DNA of 64,000 bases from Temnopleurus reevesii (GCA_036244855.1 BQKZ01000425.1:49915-113914), one strand, 5' to 3'; positions 12,461-24,975 are shown, numbered from the stretch's first letter. The notes: generated from the sequence alone by a model not told the origin. Translations and numbers: made by a program.

Positions 12461-12632
12461 GATGCCAACTGTTCCGGAATATGCATGAGGTGTATTTCCA
12501 CCCTAATTCATAGCTTTCATTGCAAGAGAAAAGCTGAGAGTTCGGTTATTGTTGTTACATTTACTCTCACTTTTGTTTAGCTGTTGTTCTATTCATATTT
12601 TTATTTTGACCTCGGGCATATTCTGGAACGAA
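12461..12632. mobile_element. MITE family A, copy 1
   Basis: The left end GATGCCAACTGTTCCGGAAT and the right end ATATTCTGGAACG are inverse versions of one terminus. The middle contains GCTGAGAG and TCTCACTTTTGTTTAGCTG, shared with the copies near 49091 and 52820. The terminal repeat is partly eroded on the right. The overlapping open frames on both strands are not genes. Confidence 0.75.
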
Positions 12633-13099
12633 GTAAACAAGAATAACAAAAGTAAGGAAGACATTTTTGCTTGCAAATCTGATATCAAATGTTTCATGCA
12701 AGTTGAAACACTTGAATCTATTCTTGATTTGTATGAGTAGAGCATTTTCACTTCTAAACGAGCAATTGCCATCAACCGGCTGAATTTGAAACTTTCTGAA
12801 TGACTCCCGTGTTGCGCTGTTAAATAATTCAAAAGGCAAGAGCTGAGCATATGCAGTCGCCACAAAAACCGAAGTTTCTTAGCATGAATTTTCAAGAGCT
12901 TTGAGAGACAAGATGGCTGCAGGTTTCTGTCGTTTTATTTTTCTTTTTTCTTTTTGTTTTCACTTCACAAGCCCATTGTTAAGACTTGTATCTTCAAATT
13001 ATAAGTACTTTTAATTCCAAGGTAAGTGTTTATACTTTCCAAGTTTACATTACATTGGTCAGAACTGTACTTCATACTAGTTCTGCATTCTTTCTCACT
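12633..13099. other. Intronic sequence, no feature recognised
   Basis: AT-rich with no motif I can assign. Confidence 0.45.
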
Positions 13100-13101
13100 T
13101 A

Positions 13102-13231
13102 AGCCCTGGTCACATAGGACCCCGGAAGCAACACGATTCACCCCGACTGGTTGTTCTGAGGCATTAAGTGTGAATTAACAAAGAGTCGGGGTTAATCGTG
13201 TTGCTTACGGGGCCCTATGTGACCAGGGCAT
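13102..13231. mobile_element. MITE family C, copy 1
   Basis: A near-complete palindrome. AGCCCTGGTCACATAGG at the left pairs with CCTATGTGACCAGGGC at the right, and the arms continue through GGAAGCAACACGATT and its complement with only a short centre. A TA precedes it (13100-13101). Other copies are at 33526-33656 and 55973-56101. Confidence 0.9.
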
Positions 13232-13559
13232 GAAATAGATAATAGGCTGGCTTACTAATAAATTCAAATCCATGAATGTTTTGTGCCAATGGACAAAGTT
13301 ATGTAACGATATATACAATTTAGCTACTCTTGAAATCCAGTTTGCATAGATTAGTTGTTCCTACGTTAGGCAAGCCTCTGGCAAGCTTTCGGGTTGTCTA
13401 GTGGGGCCTTCATGTATAGAGAATGCATACAATTTGCATCTATTAGTAAACCCACCTATCATAGTGCAGTCAAATGTATTCATGTTCTCCGAAGACAAAC
13501 TATAATTGACCTGCTAACAAATAAAGATACTTCAATAGTCAGAAATATAAAATAAATTA

Positions 13560-13890
13560 GTGTTGTAAAGTCAGACAGACATTGTAGCTTGCCCAACATA
13601 GCAACTACCATGATGTGTGACGCACATTTTTTATCACGTGAACAGATATCTTCCGACCAGATATCTTCCGACTCTGGCCAACTATGCAGTTTGAATACTG
13701 CATGAGAAAAGATAAGTAATGTGTATCTGTGGGAAGAACTATGCAGATTTCCTCTATTGAATTACCATTTTAGCTTGCCCAACCTAGCAACGAAGTGTGA
13801 TGCACATTTCCTCTGTTAAAATACCATTATGCACAGCATTTAAGACTGATGCATAAAATTTTACATTGCAAAAAGTGGTTTATACGTAAC
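13560..13890. repeat. Repeat family K, copy 1
   Basis: ATTGTAGCTTGCCCAACATA near 13580 recurs in variant form within the block near 13770, each followed by AGCAAC and a GTGTGA-GCACATT segment. A related segment lies at 34195-34400, sharing the gtagcttg-ccaacata core, TCACGTGAACA and a CATTGCAAAAAGTGG-like end. I cannot define exact ends. Confidence 0.5.
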
Positions 13891-14850
13891 TAATGGATGT
13901 TTTGAATTTCTTCTCCATTCCCAAAATTCAAATAAAAACGCCATACTTCCTTCGATCATATCAAGTTTCAAATGGAGTCACTGGCATTGCATCCATCTGG
14001 GGAACACTTACCACAGATACACATGACTTATCTTTCTAGTGCATTATTCAAACTCTGCATAGATGGCCGGAGTGGTGAGAAATCGATCCCATCTCCCTGT
14101 ATGATTCACAGCTTGCTACAGCTGCTTATACTCTTTTGAACTACACCATTCTTCTGGACATTTAAAATAGTTTTCTCTTTCTCCATCTCTGTCTTTATAC
14201 CAAGTTACTGACATTCAATTGTTCACATTTCCATTTCATTGTGGACAATGAAAATTCTTTTGGTATTTCGTTTCCAACAAGACTTCACCAAATCACACAT
14301 CATATTCATTTAATTTTATGTTAAGACAGGGGAAAGAGCATAAAAGGGCTTATTTGAGAAATTAATTTCCCAAATTATCGTACAAATTTACTTAGGAACA
14401 ACAAAAGCTATGAGTTTTGGTCATAACATTCTATTAGTTAGGACTTAACTTCTAATTTATTTAAGCACTTAAAGTGACATTAGATATTCATGCACTAGTT
14501 TAATGAAATAGTGTATCCCCAGCAAGTGCTATACTGGTAGACGTTTAAAGAGCCATATAGAGTAATAGTAGGATCCATTAAAAAGTAAGGTGGTCATAAT
14601 GTTTGTGATGGGCTTACTGTACAACGAAATATAGTACAAGTAATGAATACAAATTATCTAATTTAAATAAAACTATCAGAGACTTAGAAAAAAAATTTGA
14701 AGCAAATCTTCAAATGATGCTAAGCTCAAGGCTTTATTAACTATTCACCTCTAATTATCCCCTCCCCAAATAAGGCACTAATAATGTTGGAGGTTATTTA
14801 CAAACCCACTACAAAAAATACCCAAACCCAATCATTCATCCGATAGTCTT
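13891..14850. other. Intronic sequence, no feature recognised
   Basis: AT-rich, no supported feature. Confidence 0.45.
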
Positions 14851-15331
14851 GTTGTTCTTCATTGACAGACAAAAAATGCAAAGCGGAAACATTTTCAGTT
14901 GAGGCGGCAGTCCCACCATTTTTAAAAAGCAAGAAATACAAATATTATTCGCTCATGATACGTGAGCCATCGAACAGCTCGTGGAAGTGCCTAAGGGAGG
15001 AATTGTAAATGGAGAATGAGCGGATATATTAGGGGTCGTTCCCATTTGAAACTTATTTAGTATTGGTGTAAATGCTCATGAGGGTTAAATTGTTGTTCTT
15101 CAATGACAAACAAAGTTGCAAAGCGGAAACATTCTCAACTGAGGAGGCAGTCCCACCATTTTTAAAAAACAAGAAATACAAATATTATTCGCTCAAGATA
15201 CATGAGCCATCGAACAGCTAGTGGAAGTGCCTAGGGGAGGAATTATGAAAGGGGATTGCGTGGATATATGAGGGGTTGTTCACATTTGAAACTTAATTAG
15301 TACTGGTGTGAATGCTCATGAGGGTTAAATT
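14851..15331. repeat. Two-copy tandem duplication, unit about 241 bp
   Basis: Unit 1 (14851-15091) and unit 2 (15092-15331) both begin GTTGTTCTTC, carry GCAAAGCGGAAACATT, GGCAGTCCCACCATTTTTAA and AAATATTATTCGCTCA, and end GCTCATGAGGGTTAAATT. They differ by scattered substitutions and small indels rather than by drift in one part. No transposon ends, no open frame shared by both. Confidence 0.9.
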
Positions 15332-17215
15332 CCCCATGATGCTTGTGCACAATTTGTAATTCAAGCTCAGAAAATTAGACCTTAAAGTTTACTATACTTT
15401 GTATACACCACAGAAGAATTCATTTGTTACATTTTAGAATTCATCATATAACTTTTCAATACCTATATACATGTACATTCCTTGAACTGCCTCACAAGCT
15501 GAACACTGAACATGGTAATTTAAAAATGAAAATGTGAATAGGGTTGAATCATCATATGATTGTTTTAATCGAAATGAACCATTGCCATACTAGATTGTAT
15601 AAAAATGTTTTCATTTAAAAGGCTATTTTTAACCCATCTGCCCCCCCCCCAAGAAAAAAAAAACATGTTTGAACTGCCTCTGTACAACATAGGAATTACA
15701 CTCCTTTTTTATTAGTATAATGCCTATTATCTATCATCAATTATCTTTTCTTATCTACATGATCAATGTTTGATTTAAAGATAACATGCATAAATTTCCA
15801 CACGTGTGAATAACCCTGATAATTGAGTGTGGATGTATGCATAAGTGGAGTAAGATGATCCCAGTTAGAGATATCCTATAGAATTGACTGACTTATCTCC
15901 CATGCATATTCGAGACCAATTATAGCAAGACTAGATCCAGAATCGTTTTCACCAACACGACTCTCTGAGTCAATGAAAATTACTGAACACTTGCTCTCAC
16001 TGTGTAACTCAATCTCTTGAGATCCCCTGTGCTGAAAATGAATGATAATTTTGCATAATTCTTGTATTTATCTTAATTTTTTTCCAAACTCTTTTATAAT
16101 GATTGAAAGATGAGTTATTGAGATTTATAAATTCTATTGTTTTACAAGGATTGAATAGAAGTCTGCACAGAAATATTGAAATTTGACCCATATTATTATC
16201 TTTTTGTCCCCCTTTTCTTTCTGAAGTAATGTATTTACAGAATCGATTGTGAAAATAGAAAAGGGAATAATTTTTATTTCTAATGACTTTTATTTCCCAA
16301 GAAAACTAAATAAAAAAAACTATATGTGAAGAAAAAATTAGGGAGGGGGTTAGAACCAGGTAATATGTTGATTTACACTAATTTAACATCTATTAATTTT
16401 CAATCTGTCCTGCATGGATTTCCCTTTTGTCTTCAATATTAGATTACTTTATCTATTTATCCTTCAATGTCTATTTTTAACATTGAGTCTAAAAAGAAAA
16501 ACACGAATAGAATTAATTACAAAAATCAATACCATTCCAAAAAGTCTTTTGTCACTAATGAAGGAGGAAAACATATATGGTAATTAAAATGAATTTTTAA
16601 GAAATGCAGGCCTTGAATCATTTAAACAACAAGACAGCATGGAAAATAAGTCTGAAATGAATTGAAAACAAAATTACAAAAAAAAAATTAATTAAGTTTA
16701 TCTTTTTGAATAAATTTACAATATTTGAGTGAGTATTATTGAATCCCCCATACAAGTTGTGGCAGCATGAAATTTAATAAATAATGAAAAAATATTAGTG
16801 ATTGCAATATGCCACACTTGAAATTTCAAACAGGCTTCATTTCAGCACTTCAGTAAAGTTGAGCCAATGCACTTCTTATCTGGGTCTAAGATTGAGTCAT
16901 TTCACCGACACATTTAAAAACGAAAGACGAGAAAGACCGGGCCGGAGTGTCGGTTGGTTCCTGGGGCGCCCTCGTCACGGCAAAACGGCCTAGATATCAG
17001 GGTTAATGGGTTGTATGGAGGGTAACTCTAGACCCTTTGTATAAAGTGAATGGGACAGAGATGGGATAGGAGTGGGTTTCGAGTGACGCATGCATCCGCT
17101 TTTGAGACAATGGAGTTGCGATGTCAGGCTTGGAGCGTGACGTTGGGGCTACGGAGTTGGGTGTGGATGAGCTGTTAGGTGAGGGAAGCATTAGCATCAT
17201 GTATGGGCTGTGAAG
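15332..17215. other. Intronic sequence; SINE fragment and a GC-richer block
   Basis: ATTCCTTGAACTGCCTCACA at about 15478 resembles part of the SINE body at 18955 and may be a small fragment of that family. Positions 16920-17190 are GC-richer and contain AGACCGGGCCGGAGTG and GGTTTCGAGTGACGCATGCA. A minus-strand open frame at 17003-17200 is rich in Ser, Pro and Thr, but I cannot support it as an exon. Confidence 0.35.
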
Positions 17216-17352
17216 ACAGAGATGCCAACCGTTCCGGAATAGTAATTCATGAGGCTTATATCAATATGAATTCAGGGCCTTCGTCACAAGTGATAGGCTG
17301 AGAGAATGGTTATAATTGTTGTCATATTTTCTCCAACAGTTGGCATCTCTGT
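17216..17352. mobile_element. MITE family A, copy 2
   Basis: The cleanest copy of the family. ACAGAGATGCCAAC at the left and GTTGGCATCTCTGT at the right are perfect 14 bp inverted repeats around a 109 bp interior. The interior keeps the CGTTCCGGAAT sub-terminal segment and GGCTGAGAGAATGG. Confidence 0.9.
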
Positions 17353-17544
17353 GAAGAAATGGTGTTGGAGAATTATTATATTTACTTCATTGAAGAAAAA
17401 AATAACCACTGAACTCCATCTTAACTGGAACAAAACTAAGCAGAAAAGTAATGCAACAATTACTAAAAAACAAAACAAATATATGAACAGTCTTGTTTCT
17501 TTACATAAGAAATAGGAAATCACACTACCAGTATTGATTGCTGC

Positions 17545-17818
17545 AGAAACAAAGAGGAAAGATCTGCCTCTCGACTTTAAATCAGAGGATTGTAGGTTCA
17601 AATCACATCCATGACATAAGTTTCCTTCAGCCAGAAATTCATCCACCCAGGTGAGATGAATGGGTATCTGGCAGGAATATTTTTCCTTGAAACACAATGT
17701 GCTGCTTACAGCTGCACTACTAGAGCAAGGGTAATTATGCTACATTGTAGAATGCTTACGGACTTCTGATAAAGTGAGTGTTAGATGCCATCTAAGAACG
17801 CCTTATTATCATTATCCA
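17545..17818 (+). repeat. tRNA-derived SINE, family S2, copy 1
   Basis: A degenerate tRNA-like head has the B-box-like GGTTCAAATCA at about 17595. It leads into a body with CCTTCAGCCAGAAATTC, GGTGAGATGAATGGGTATC, GGCAGGAATATTTTTCCTTG and CTAAGAACGCC, and ends in a TTATTATCATTAT tail. The same body order occurs at 18812-19083. The minus-strand open frame across it is not a gene. Confidence 0.75.
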
Positions 17819-18630
17819 TTTACTGAATATCATATTCGACCATCTCTTCACAAAAAATACTGCAAAAAAAAATATATACATATATATCTGGAGAAGTCTT
17901 CAATTTCTAATGCAGCAATAAATAAATAATAAAAAAAGAGATTCCAGTTCTCAGCAAGAATCACCAAAAATCACCAAAGTTACAGTGGTATTTTGGTTCT
18001 TTCCATTTATTTGCATCTCAACTGGGTCAAATCAATAATCCATACAAACGTAAACTGCATCCGAGATCCGAGATGACATCCCAGAATCTCTGGGAATACA
18101 TCCCTCGGACAATGGCCTCAATATCAGCCAGTTTTTACTACCATTTTTCTGCTGTAATCCAAGATGAACGCAGAAAAGCAAACACATATTCAGGTCAGTA
18201 TCTAGGCTATGTATTGTAAGATATCTCCTCGGATTGGGAAAAATAGCAGAATTGGAATCTTTCGGAGATGAATTTTTTTTTGTATGGTGCCATTTTTCTC
18301 ATATTCTGGATGAATTGGCCAATGCTGTCTCCAATGACAGAGTGCTATTTTTATCACCTTTTTTCTTCACCCAAGGGTTTGGTTCCTCAATTGGCCAGAT
18401 TAAATATGAAGTCATGCCCTAGTGAAGCATGAATAGGTATTTGAGAATTGGGAAAAGGTGAACAAATATGTCAAGCATGTCTCAATAAAAGGAGCTTCAT
18501 GAGTGACTTTGAATATGTTCATATCTTCCCCAGAAAGCTCCAGAGTACAGTCTTTTCTAGCTGCATCACTGCACTCTAAAAACTGTAGAGTGTATGAATA
18601 AACCACATGTGTGTTTGTGTTAAAAATGAA
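17819..18630. other. Intronic sequence, no feature recognised
   Basis: No supported exon or bounded repeat; short open frames only. A run of ATATATACATATATAT lies near 17873. Confidence 0.45.
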
Positions 18631-18632
18631 TA

Positions 18633-18807
18633 TAGTCAAACCTCGTTATAACGAGGTCCTTGGGACCAGAAAAATTATCTATTTATATCGAAACCTTGTT
18701 AAATCCGGGCTAAACTACAATAAAATACAAAGAGATGGGACCAGGAAAACTACCTTGTTGTAATGAGATTTCGTTATATCGGTGCTCTTTATAACAAGGT
18801 TGGACTG
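18633..18807. mobile_element. MITE family H, copy 2
   Basis: It begins TAGTCAAACCTCG and ends AGGTTGGACTG, flanked by TA at 18631-18632 and 18808-18809. The interior has GGTCCTTGGGACCAG and GAGATGGGACCAGGAAAACT. It is the inverse-oriented sister of 3876-4051. A SINE starts a few bases after its right end. Confidence 0.9.
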
Positions 18808-18811
18808 TATA

Positions 18812-19083
18812 AGCGTTGTGGTGTAGTGGTTCTGACTCGCGCCTATCATGCATAGGTCCGCAGCTCAAATCCCACCAAAGGCGTGAATTTCTTTCAGCAT
18901 TGTGCTGCACTCAACCAAGGTGAGGTGAATGGATGGATACCTGGTAGGAATATATTCCTTGAACTGACTCACAAGCTATTACTAAAGTCAGGTAATAATA
19001 CTGCATTAACAGAAGAGTGCTTGGAGACTTCTAACAGAGGTAATTAGTGCTATATAAGAACTGCATATCATTATTATAAATAA
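18812..19083 (+). repeat. tRNA-derived SINE, family S2, copy 2
   Basis: The tRNA-like head starts GCGTTGTGGTGTAGTGG, containing an A-box match, and has the B-box-like GCTCAAATCCC at 18863-18873. The body then shows TTTCTTTCAGCATTGTGCTG, AAGGTGAGGTGAATGG, ACCTGGTAGGAATATATTCC, GGAGACTTCTAACAG and TATAAGAACTGCAT before an ATTATTAT tail. It abuts the family H MITE, so the SINE probably landed at the TA boundary of that element. Confidence 0.85.
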
Positions 19084-21207
19084 CATAAATGCTCACTTAG
19101 CACTTTGAATGTAGTCCCTGTATCGGTGCCTTTCATTCTAAGTTATGGGTGCTTTGGGTTTTTAGAGTGTAATACTTAAAAATTGCTCTCACCAGTTGTG
19201 AAAATGGAGGACCAGATTTGAGCACGTGGCTCTTAATTTCATGCAAATGATAATAAAGTTTTCATCAAAATGGCATTCCAATAAAACTCATAATCAAAGG
19301 TTATAGTACAGAAATGTACTTACAGGAATGTTTGTTTCAGATTGGATGTGAAAAAGTAAAAGTTTAATTCACTGCTTGCAAACATGAAATAATTGTGCTA
19401 TTCCAATACAAACAAGAGAAAGATTGTGCTTGCTAGCTAAATTGCAATACAATATATTTTCCTTTACAACAAGGTCTCTATCCAAATGCTTTAAACCAAC
19501 TTACTATATATGCCACACACCTTTACAATCGCATTCATTTAAACTGCAAGACAACAATGAGTCATTATCAACAGCCCAATAGGGACAAAGGGGAATGTTT
19601 GATAAATCAGCTCACACCAAATATCCAGACTATGCATTTGTTTACAGTCCCATTCTATTGCTTTGGTGTTAGGTGGAGCACCTATTAAGGGTAACCCTAA
19701 GAGTGACAATAATGGTTTTGTGGCCAATACAGGAAAGATCTTAATAGGTTGAATAGCGAGGTTTATTGCTTTTGTATGGCAACCTACAAGTGACAAATTC
19801 GAGACAAAGGGTCATTTGATTTGTTTTCAATGAGCCTTGTAAAATGCATGGTCACACTTGTGTAATTTGAAATGTAATAGAGCAAGACTCTGGACTGCTT
19901 TGTTTTGCTTTGTTCATGACAATTCTCTTGATTTCACTCATAAATTTCCCGATCAAGACAATGTGTAAAGTGTCAGAAAATAAGTGAGTCTGAACAGAGT
20001 TACATTGCTAAGACAATATTAAATCCATAAATTTTCAAGAGTGGCATATTAAAAAAACAAAGCAATAGATGGAAACTTTTTTTTCTTCACTATTCTAAAT
20101 TTGCAAGGAATAATTTTACTTTTAACATTTGATTAGCAGTTTTAAACATTGAGGAAACATTTTCAAAACCTCACTATACAGTTTTATATGAAAAAGTTGC
20201 TACACAAAACATCTTCTGTATAGCAATCATGCTAAAATGCATAGCAAATAGCGATGCAATACAAGGAAAATAATTCCACGATTTGGATCGAGCATATCAA
20301 GCATATACTCTTTACAATATACAAGAATCTCTGATCATATGAAAGAAAATACTGTGAATTTGCTGTCACAGCATAATCAATGACTAAATGTTGGCAAAGT
20401 GGTATATGATGAAACTCTGAATTGCAACACTACCCCACCCACATTGACAATATTTTTCACTTTCTTAGATCAAGGATGAATGAGACGCACTATGTTTCTG
20501 GTGTAAGATTAAATGCCTCTCCCTCGAGTCACCATGGCTTCTAATATAAAGCAACTTGATTCCGAATCATTGCCGCATATTGACAGTAAATATCAATTAC
20601 AGTGCAACGATCTTGATTAATTGCTTGGTGCCAGATACATCTCCAGTGGCCAAAAATCAAGAAATCGGTCTCAGAAGAGACAGTGGTTGGTTTGGTACAA
20701 ACACAGAGAAAAAATAGTTGAAGCATCTCTTTGAATCAATGTAAAGTGGTAACAATGTAACTTCCTTCTACTTCAAGTAGAAAAGATTCAACTCTTTCTG
20801 GCTTTTCAATACAATGATAAGTTTGATTGTGATATAAAATGGATGTTGTTTTAAGATAGAGAAGAAAGCTATTCAGACAAAATTAGTTCATACATACAAA
20901 ACTGAAAAAAAAATTGTTTTGTCAAAAGATAAACAATTTTTAAGTTGATAAACAGAGATATGGCCCTTCAAGAAAGCTCTATATTTGTTTGGCTTCCTAC
21001 TTTTCAGCTTTTATCATTGATTCTGATAAGTAAAAAATAAATCTATCAATGAAATCAAATCAACCAATAACAATATGATGTGTAATTTTGCCTCGTTCAT
21101 CATGAAATGATGAAATAATTCCACCACAGCAAAATGAGCATCAATTCATCATTGTTTACTGCACTCCTGTAACTAAACAATGGACTAAGTCTCCATCTAA
21201 AGTGAAA
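19084..21207. other. Intronic sequence, no feature recognised
   Basis: AT-rich; no supported gene or bounded element. The open frame at 19539-19796 on the minus strand shows no domain. Confidence 0.45.
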
Positions 21208-21209
21208 TA

Positions 21210-21369
21210 CAGTCAAACCTGTCTATAAAGATATCCTCAGGAGACACAAAAAGGGGTCTTTAACAGCATGTGGTCTCTATAGACACGTTCACTTACACCT
21301 AAATTGCATTCAAGGGAAGCATAAAAGGTGGGCCTTTATAGAGGTGGTCGCTAAAGCAGGTATGCCTGT
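21210..21369. mobile_element. MITE related to family H, copy 3
   Basis: The left end CAGTCAAACCTGTCTATAAA and the right end TTTATAGAGGTGGTC...CAGGTATGCCTGT are inverse. The interior (GGGGTCTTTAACAGCATG, GTGGTCTCTATAGACACG) differs from the other H copies, so this is a sister sub-family sharing the termini. TA precedes it at 21208-21209. Confidence 0.75.
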
Positions 21370-21724
21370 CAAAGATTTTTGGTCAGATATATAAGGATGA
21401 AAGAGAAAGAAGGAAAGAAATCCCCACAGCATTCTACACATCAACATCTACATCACTTTATAGCCACTGTCATCTTCCCCATATCTGCTCTTTCCCCGTT
21501 TCTGGAAGATGATACCACTTCAACGAGAAGGAGATGGAGAACAACTCTGAAACACTATCCATTCTCTTTCACTGATACAAAGAAGAGAGAATGACATGAG
21601 AGTGGTATCTAACAAGAATGCTCCTCTGGTAGCTCAAAGCCCTGTCAGACCAACAGATCAAAACTTCCTGTATACTTACAAAGAAAATGTGTGATTCTCT
21701 TTTATCAAATTTCAATTGCTGGTA

Positions 21725-21900
21725 CAGTAAAACCTCTTTAAAACAAGGTCCTTAGGACTATGAAAATTACCTTGTTATATCAGGTTCCTCACTATATCAG
21801 GATAAAAAAAACAACAAAATAAAGAGCTGGGACCAATAAAATCACCTTGCTATAACAGGTTTCCCGCTATATCCGACCTCTTTATAACCAGGTTCCACTG
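21725..21900. mobile_element. MITE family H, copy 4
   Basis: It begins CAGTAAAACCTCTTTAAAAC and ends CCAGGTTCCACTG, with TA on both sides (21723-21724 and 21901-21902). Internal motifs GGTCCTTAGGACTATG and GAGCTGGGACCAATAAAATC match copy 2 in the same order. Confidence 0.85.
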
Positions 21901-21902
21901 TA

Positions 21903-24597
21903 ATAAACCGTTATTGTTATAACATTACTAAACAACAATTTCCACAGCGCTCCTTTGAAAAATATATACTGTATGTATATAAAGATTGAAAATATCAATA
22001 AAGTGCATCTGTTTCGTTTCTACAGCCCAAACGGATCTCAACAAAGAAATGAAGAGAGGGGGAAAAAATCTCAAAAGCGTCATCTAGAAGTGGATGAAAA
22101 ATGATTTTCAGGGTTCCAAAAGAGTGATTTTAAAACATGATCCACAAATATCATGCACAAATTGACATTCAAGATCGATCAAAAGCCACAAAACACTGGC
22201 GTAGGATTTCAACGATGAAGGAACAAGTCTTGGGTTTTAGTTAGTCAACAGAAAATGGAAGACAGCATGTTTTTCCAATGCTAATGGAAATGACAATGAG
22301 TATGAATGGTAAACACGTGTCAAGAATAGGATCCAGACATAGACAATTTATCAACCCACAAAACATCTTGGTATAGAATATGTAAGTAAGCAAAGAGATG
22401 GATAGTACAATTTGAAACCAAATCCTTTCCCTTTTCAAATTACAATGAAGTGATAACACCAAGATGACAAGAAATGCTTTGACATATATCTCAAAACCAA
22501 TTTCAAGAACTCCATCTTAGTAGCTTTAAACAATGTCTCAGAACTAGAGAGATATAAACAAAATACCAGAAAACATGAAACAATATTTGAAACCTATTGC
22601 TATATCCTATTGTCTTGCCTGACAATACAACTTTTTCAGCAAAGAGTAAAATGTAAAGGCATAAAACATTTTCTATGATAAACTTGGAAAAAAAAACTAT
22701 CATAGGCTTGTATTGTCTGTTCAAACAACAAAATCCTGATATGCTACTTTTATCCTTTTCATACAATTCCCAATAAATTCATATCAACGATTGACAATTT
22801 ATATTTTTCTTTCAAATAAATTTAACAATCTATTTGACATTGGATTGATACAGAAGACAATTATATAAAAAAAAAGTGGAGGGAAAGGGCAAACATCTGT
22901 TAAAGAGGTTGGAAATCTGCTGCTTGATAATAAATAATTTAAACAGAAAACATGGATGCTCATGTGATAAAAAAAAATGCAATATTGCATAAAGAGGATT
23001 TTAGTGTCGCAAACAAGATGCCTGCAATTTTTTTCACGACATCTTTAAAAACATTTTCACACAAATTTCTAGAACAAAAGTAATCACAGACTAAATAGAT
23101 AATGAAGATTCTTTCACACGCATTAGCAGATCAGAAATAAGTTTGCATAAAGGATACGATCGTGAATCAAACATTCGCAAGGTGTCTGATAAATGACGAT
23201 TTCCTGGGCCAGTCCCATTTAATAGGATTGCTGTCGGTAATAAGATTTTCTCCTAATGTCTGAAGAAGAACAGGTCCTAGGGTAACGATTTCTTTCATTT
23301 CTTTTATTCCAATTATATTCCATCTGCGTTCCCTAATTCCATTGGCAGTTGGATAATCGGTGAGGAATCAGGAGAGAATTAGTGTCACGCATCAGCTAAG
23401 TGGTCTCCTTGTTCGCTTTGTGAATGAAACAGATTGTACCATTGATAAGTACATCTGTATTTGATGAAAAGGTGTTTGATGTTTCCAGTGTTGACAAAGA
23501 CGAATTGCATGCTTTTCCAAAGTGGGGTTCCAGTAATTCACTATTGAACGAAAACTGTTCATAAGTCTGGAGAATATTAGTGTCATACTAGAGCAGTTCA
23601 CACATTCGTTCAAAATATTTGGATGCTTGTGCGGTAATAGTCCTGATACCGAATCTGTATGTAAAAAGTCCAACTCTATGCGTTATCTGTACATTTCATT
23701 CTAGGTTCAAGAAAATCATCTTCTGAATGAATAATATGTGCTGGAATACCACACTAACATTACATCCATTTTCCAAGCATTTCCTTTGAATAGAAACAAA
23801 ATAATTTATCAGACATTGTGGTGCACTTCAAGAAGTTCACATCGCTCAAGCGGAAAAAGGTACAGTAGAACATCATTATTGCCATGTTAATGATGATGCT
23901 TCAAGGCCACTTTGGTCCATTTCCAAAACCGTGAATCTCCCTCTTCCTGATGATCACATTCAATTATTTCATCATTTTATGAAAACATGATCAACGGAAA
24001 TCAAACATTTTTAAGGTTGCCCATGAAGATAATCCAAATACTCCAGCACTGCACGATAAAGAGTATTCACAAATTGTGTTTTACACTTCATAACCACAGT
24101 GATTAGAGTTGGTGCAACTCATATGCAATTTTTAAATCCACATTGGGACGTTACAAATTTATGTATTCTCCATTCATCATTTGAAGCATATGTCATAACT
24201 CTGTGAAAATGCAGTAATGCAGTCTCCTTAAAACACACAAATGCTCAAGGTTCTGTGGTAAGCGAATCCAGACATTAAAATCCTTCAGGTTCAAGTGTAA
24301 GTCTCCTAAACCCTCATCCTTAAGTATCTCGGCCATAACATCTTGTCACAGTTCCTTGAAAATGTATAACAACTTTGGACCTCCACAAGCTTCTGGGGAC
24401 GAGGAACTTGTAACCACCTGTTAAAAACCACGCACCATCCGATAACTATTGACAATCCATTGACGGACATACCCCGATCCATTGTCCCTGTGCAGTGAGT
24501 CATGCTTCCCACTCTCACGCCAAGGTAGATTCATTGGGGCCATCTTCAGTTCAAACTCCTCAAAAGAATAGATCCGTTTGGTCATTTACAGATCAAT
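21903..24597. other. Intronic sequence, no feature recognised
   Basis: Long AT-rich stretch with many short open frames on the minus strand (up to 93 codons at 23392-23673), none with a recognisable motif or convincing splice signals. Confidence 0.45.
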
Positions 24598-24975
24598 ATA
24601 CTGTAAACACAACTTTAAATATATAAATAGAGATCTTTAAAAAGAACCTTCTGTATCTGTTTTATTCGATAGACCAATAAAAGATTCAAGTCAGAATTGA
24701 AGGTGCGCCAACTCCAGAAATGCAAGTAGCCATTACCTCCTTAGAAGAAAGTTTACGTAACTTTGTAGGTACTTATTTAGTATTCTATTAGGTAATTATA
24801 TGATCTGGTAAACAAACAGGGATGAAAAAGTAGTACTGACAATTGTCATGCAAGGCAAATTTTATCCACAGATCAATATACTATAAACACACGTTTAAAT
24901 ATACACATATCTTTAAGACGAGGCAACTGTAACTGTTTTTATTCAATAGGCCATTAAAAGATTCAAGTCAGAATT
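24598..24975. repeat. Direct duplication, about 105 bp copies
   Basis: The copies at 24598-24698 and 24868-24975 both read ACAGATCAATATACT, then TTTAAATATA, a TTTTATTC-ATAG-CCA segment and AAAAGATTCAAGTCAGAATT. About 170 bp of unrelated sequence separates them. No inverted termini were found. Confidence 0.8.
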
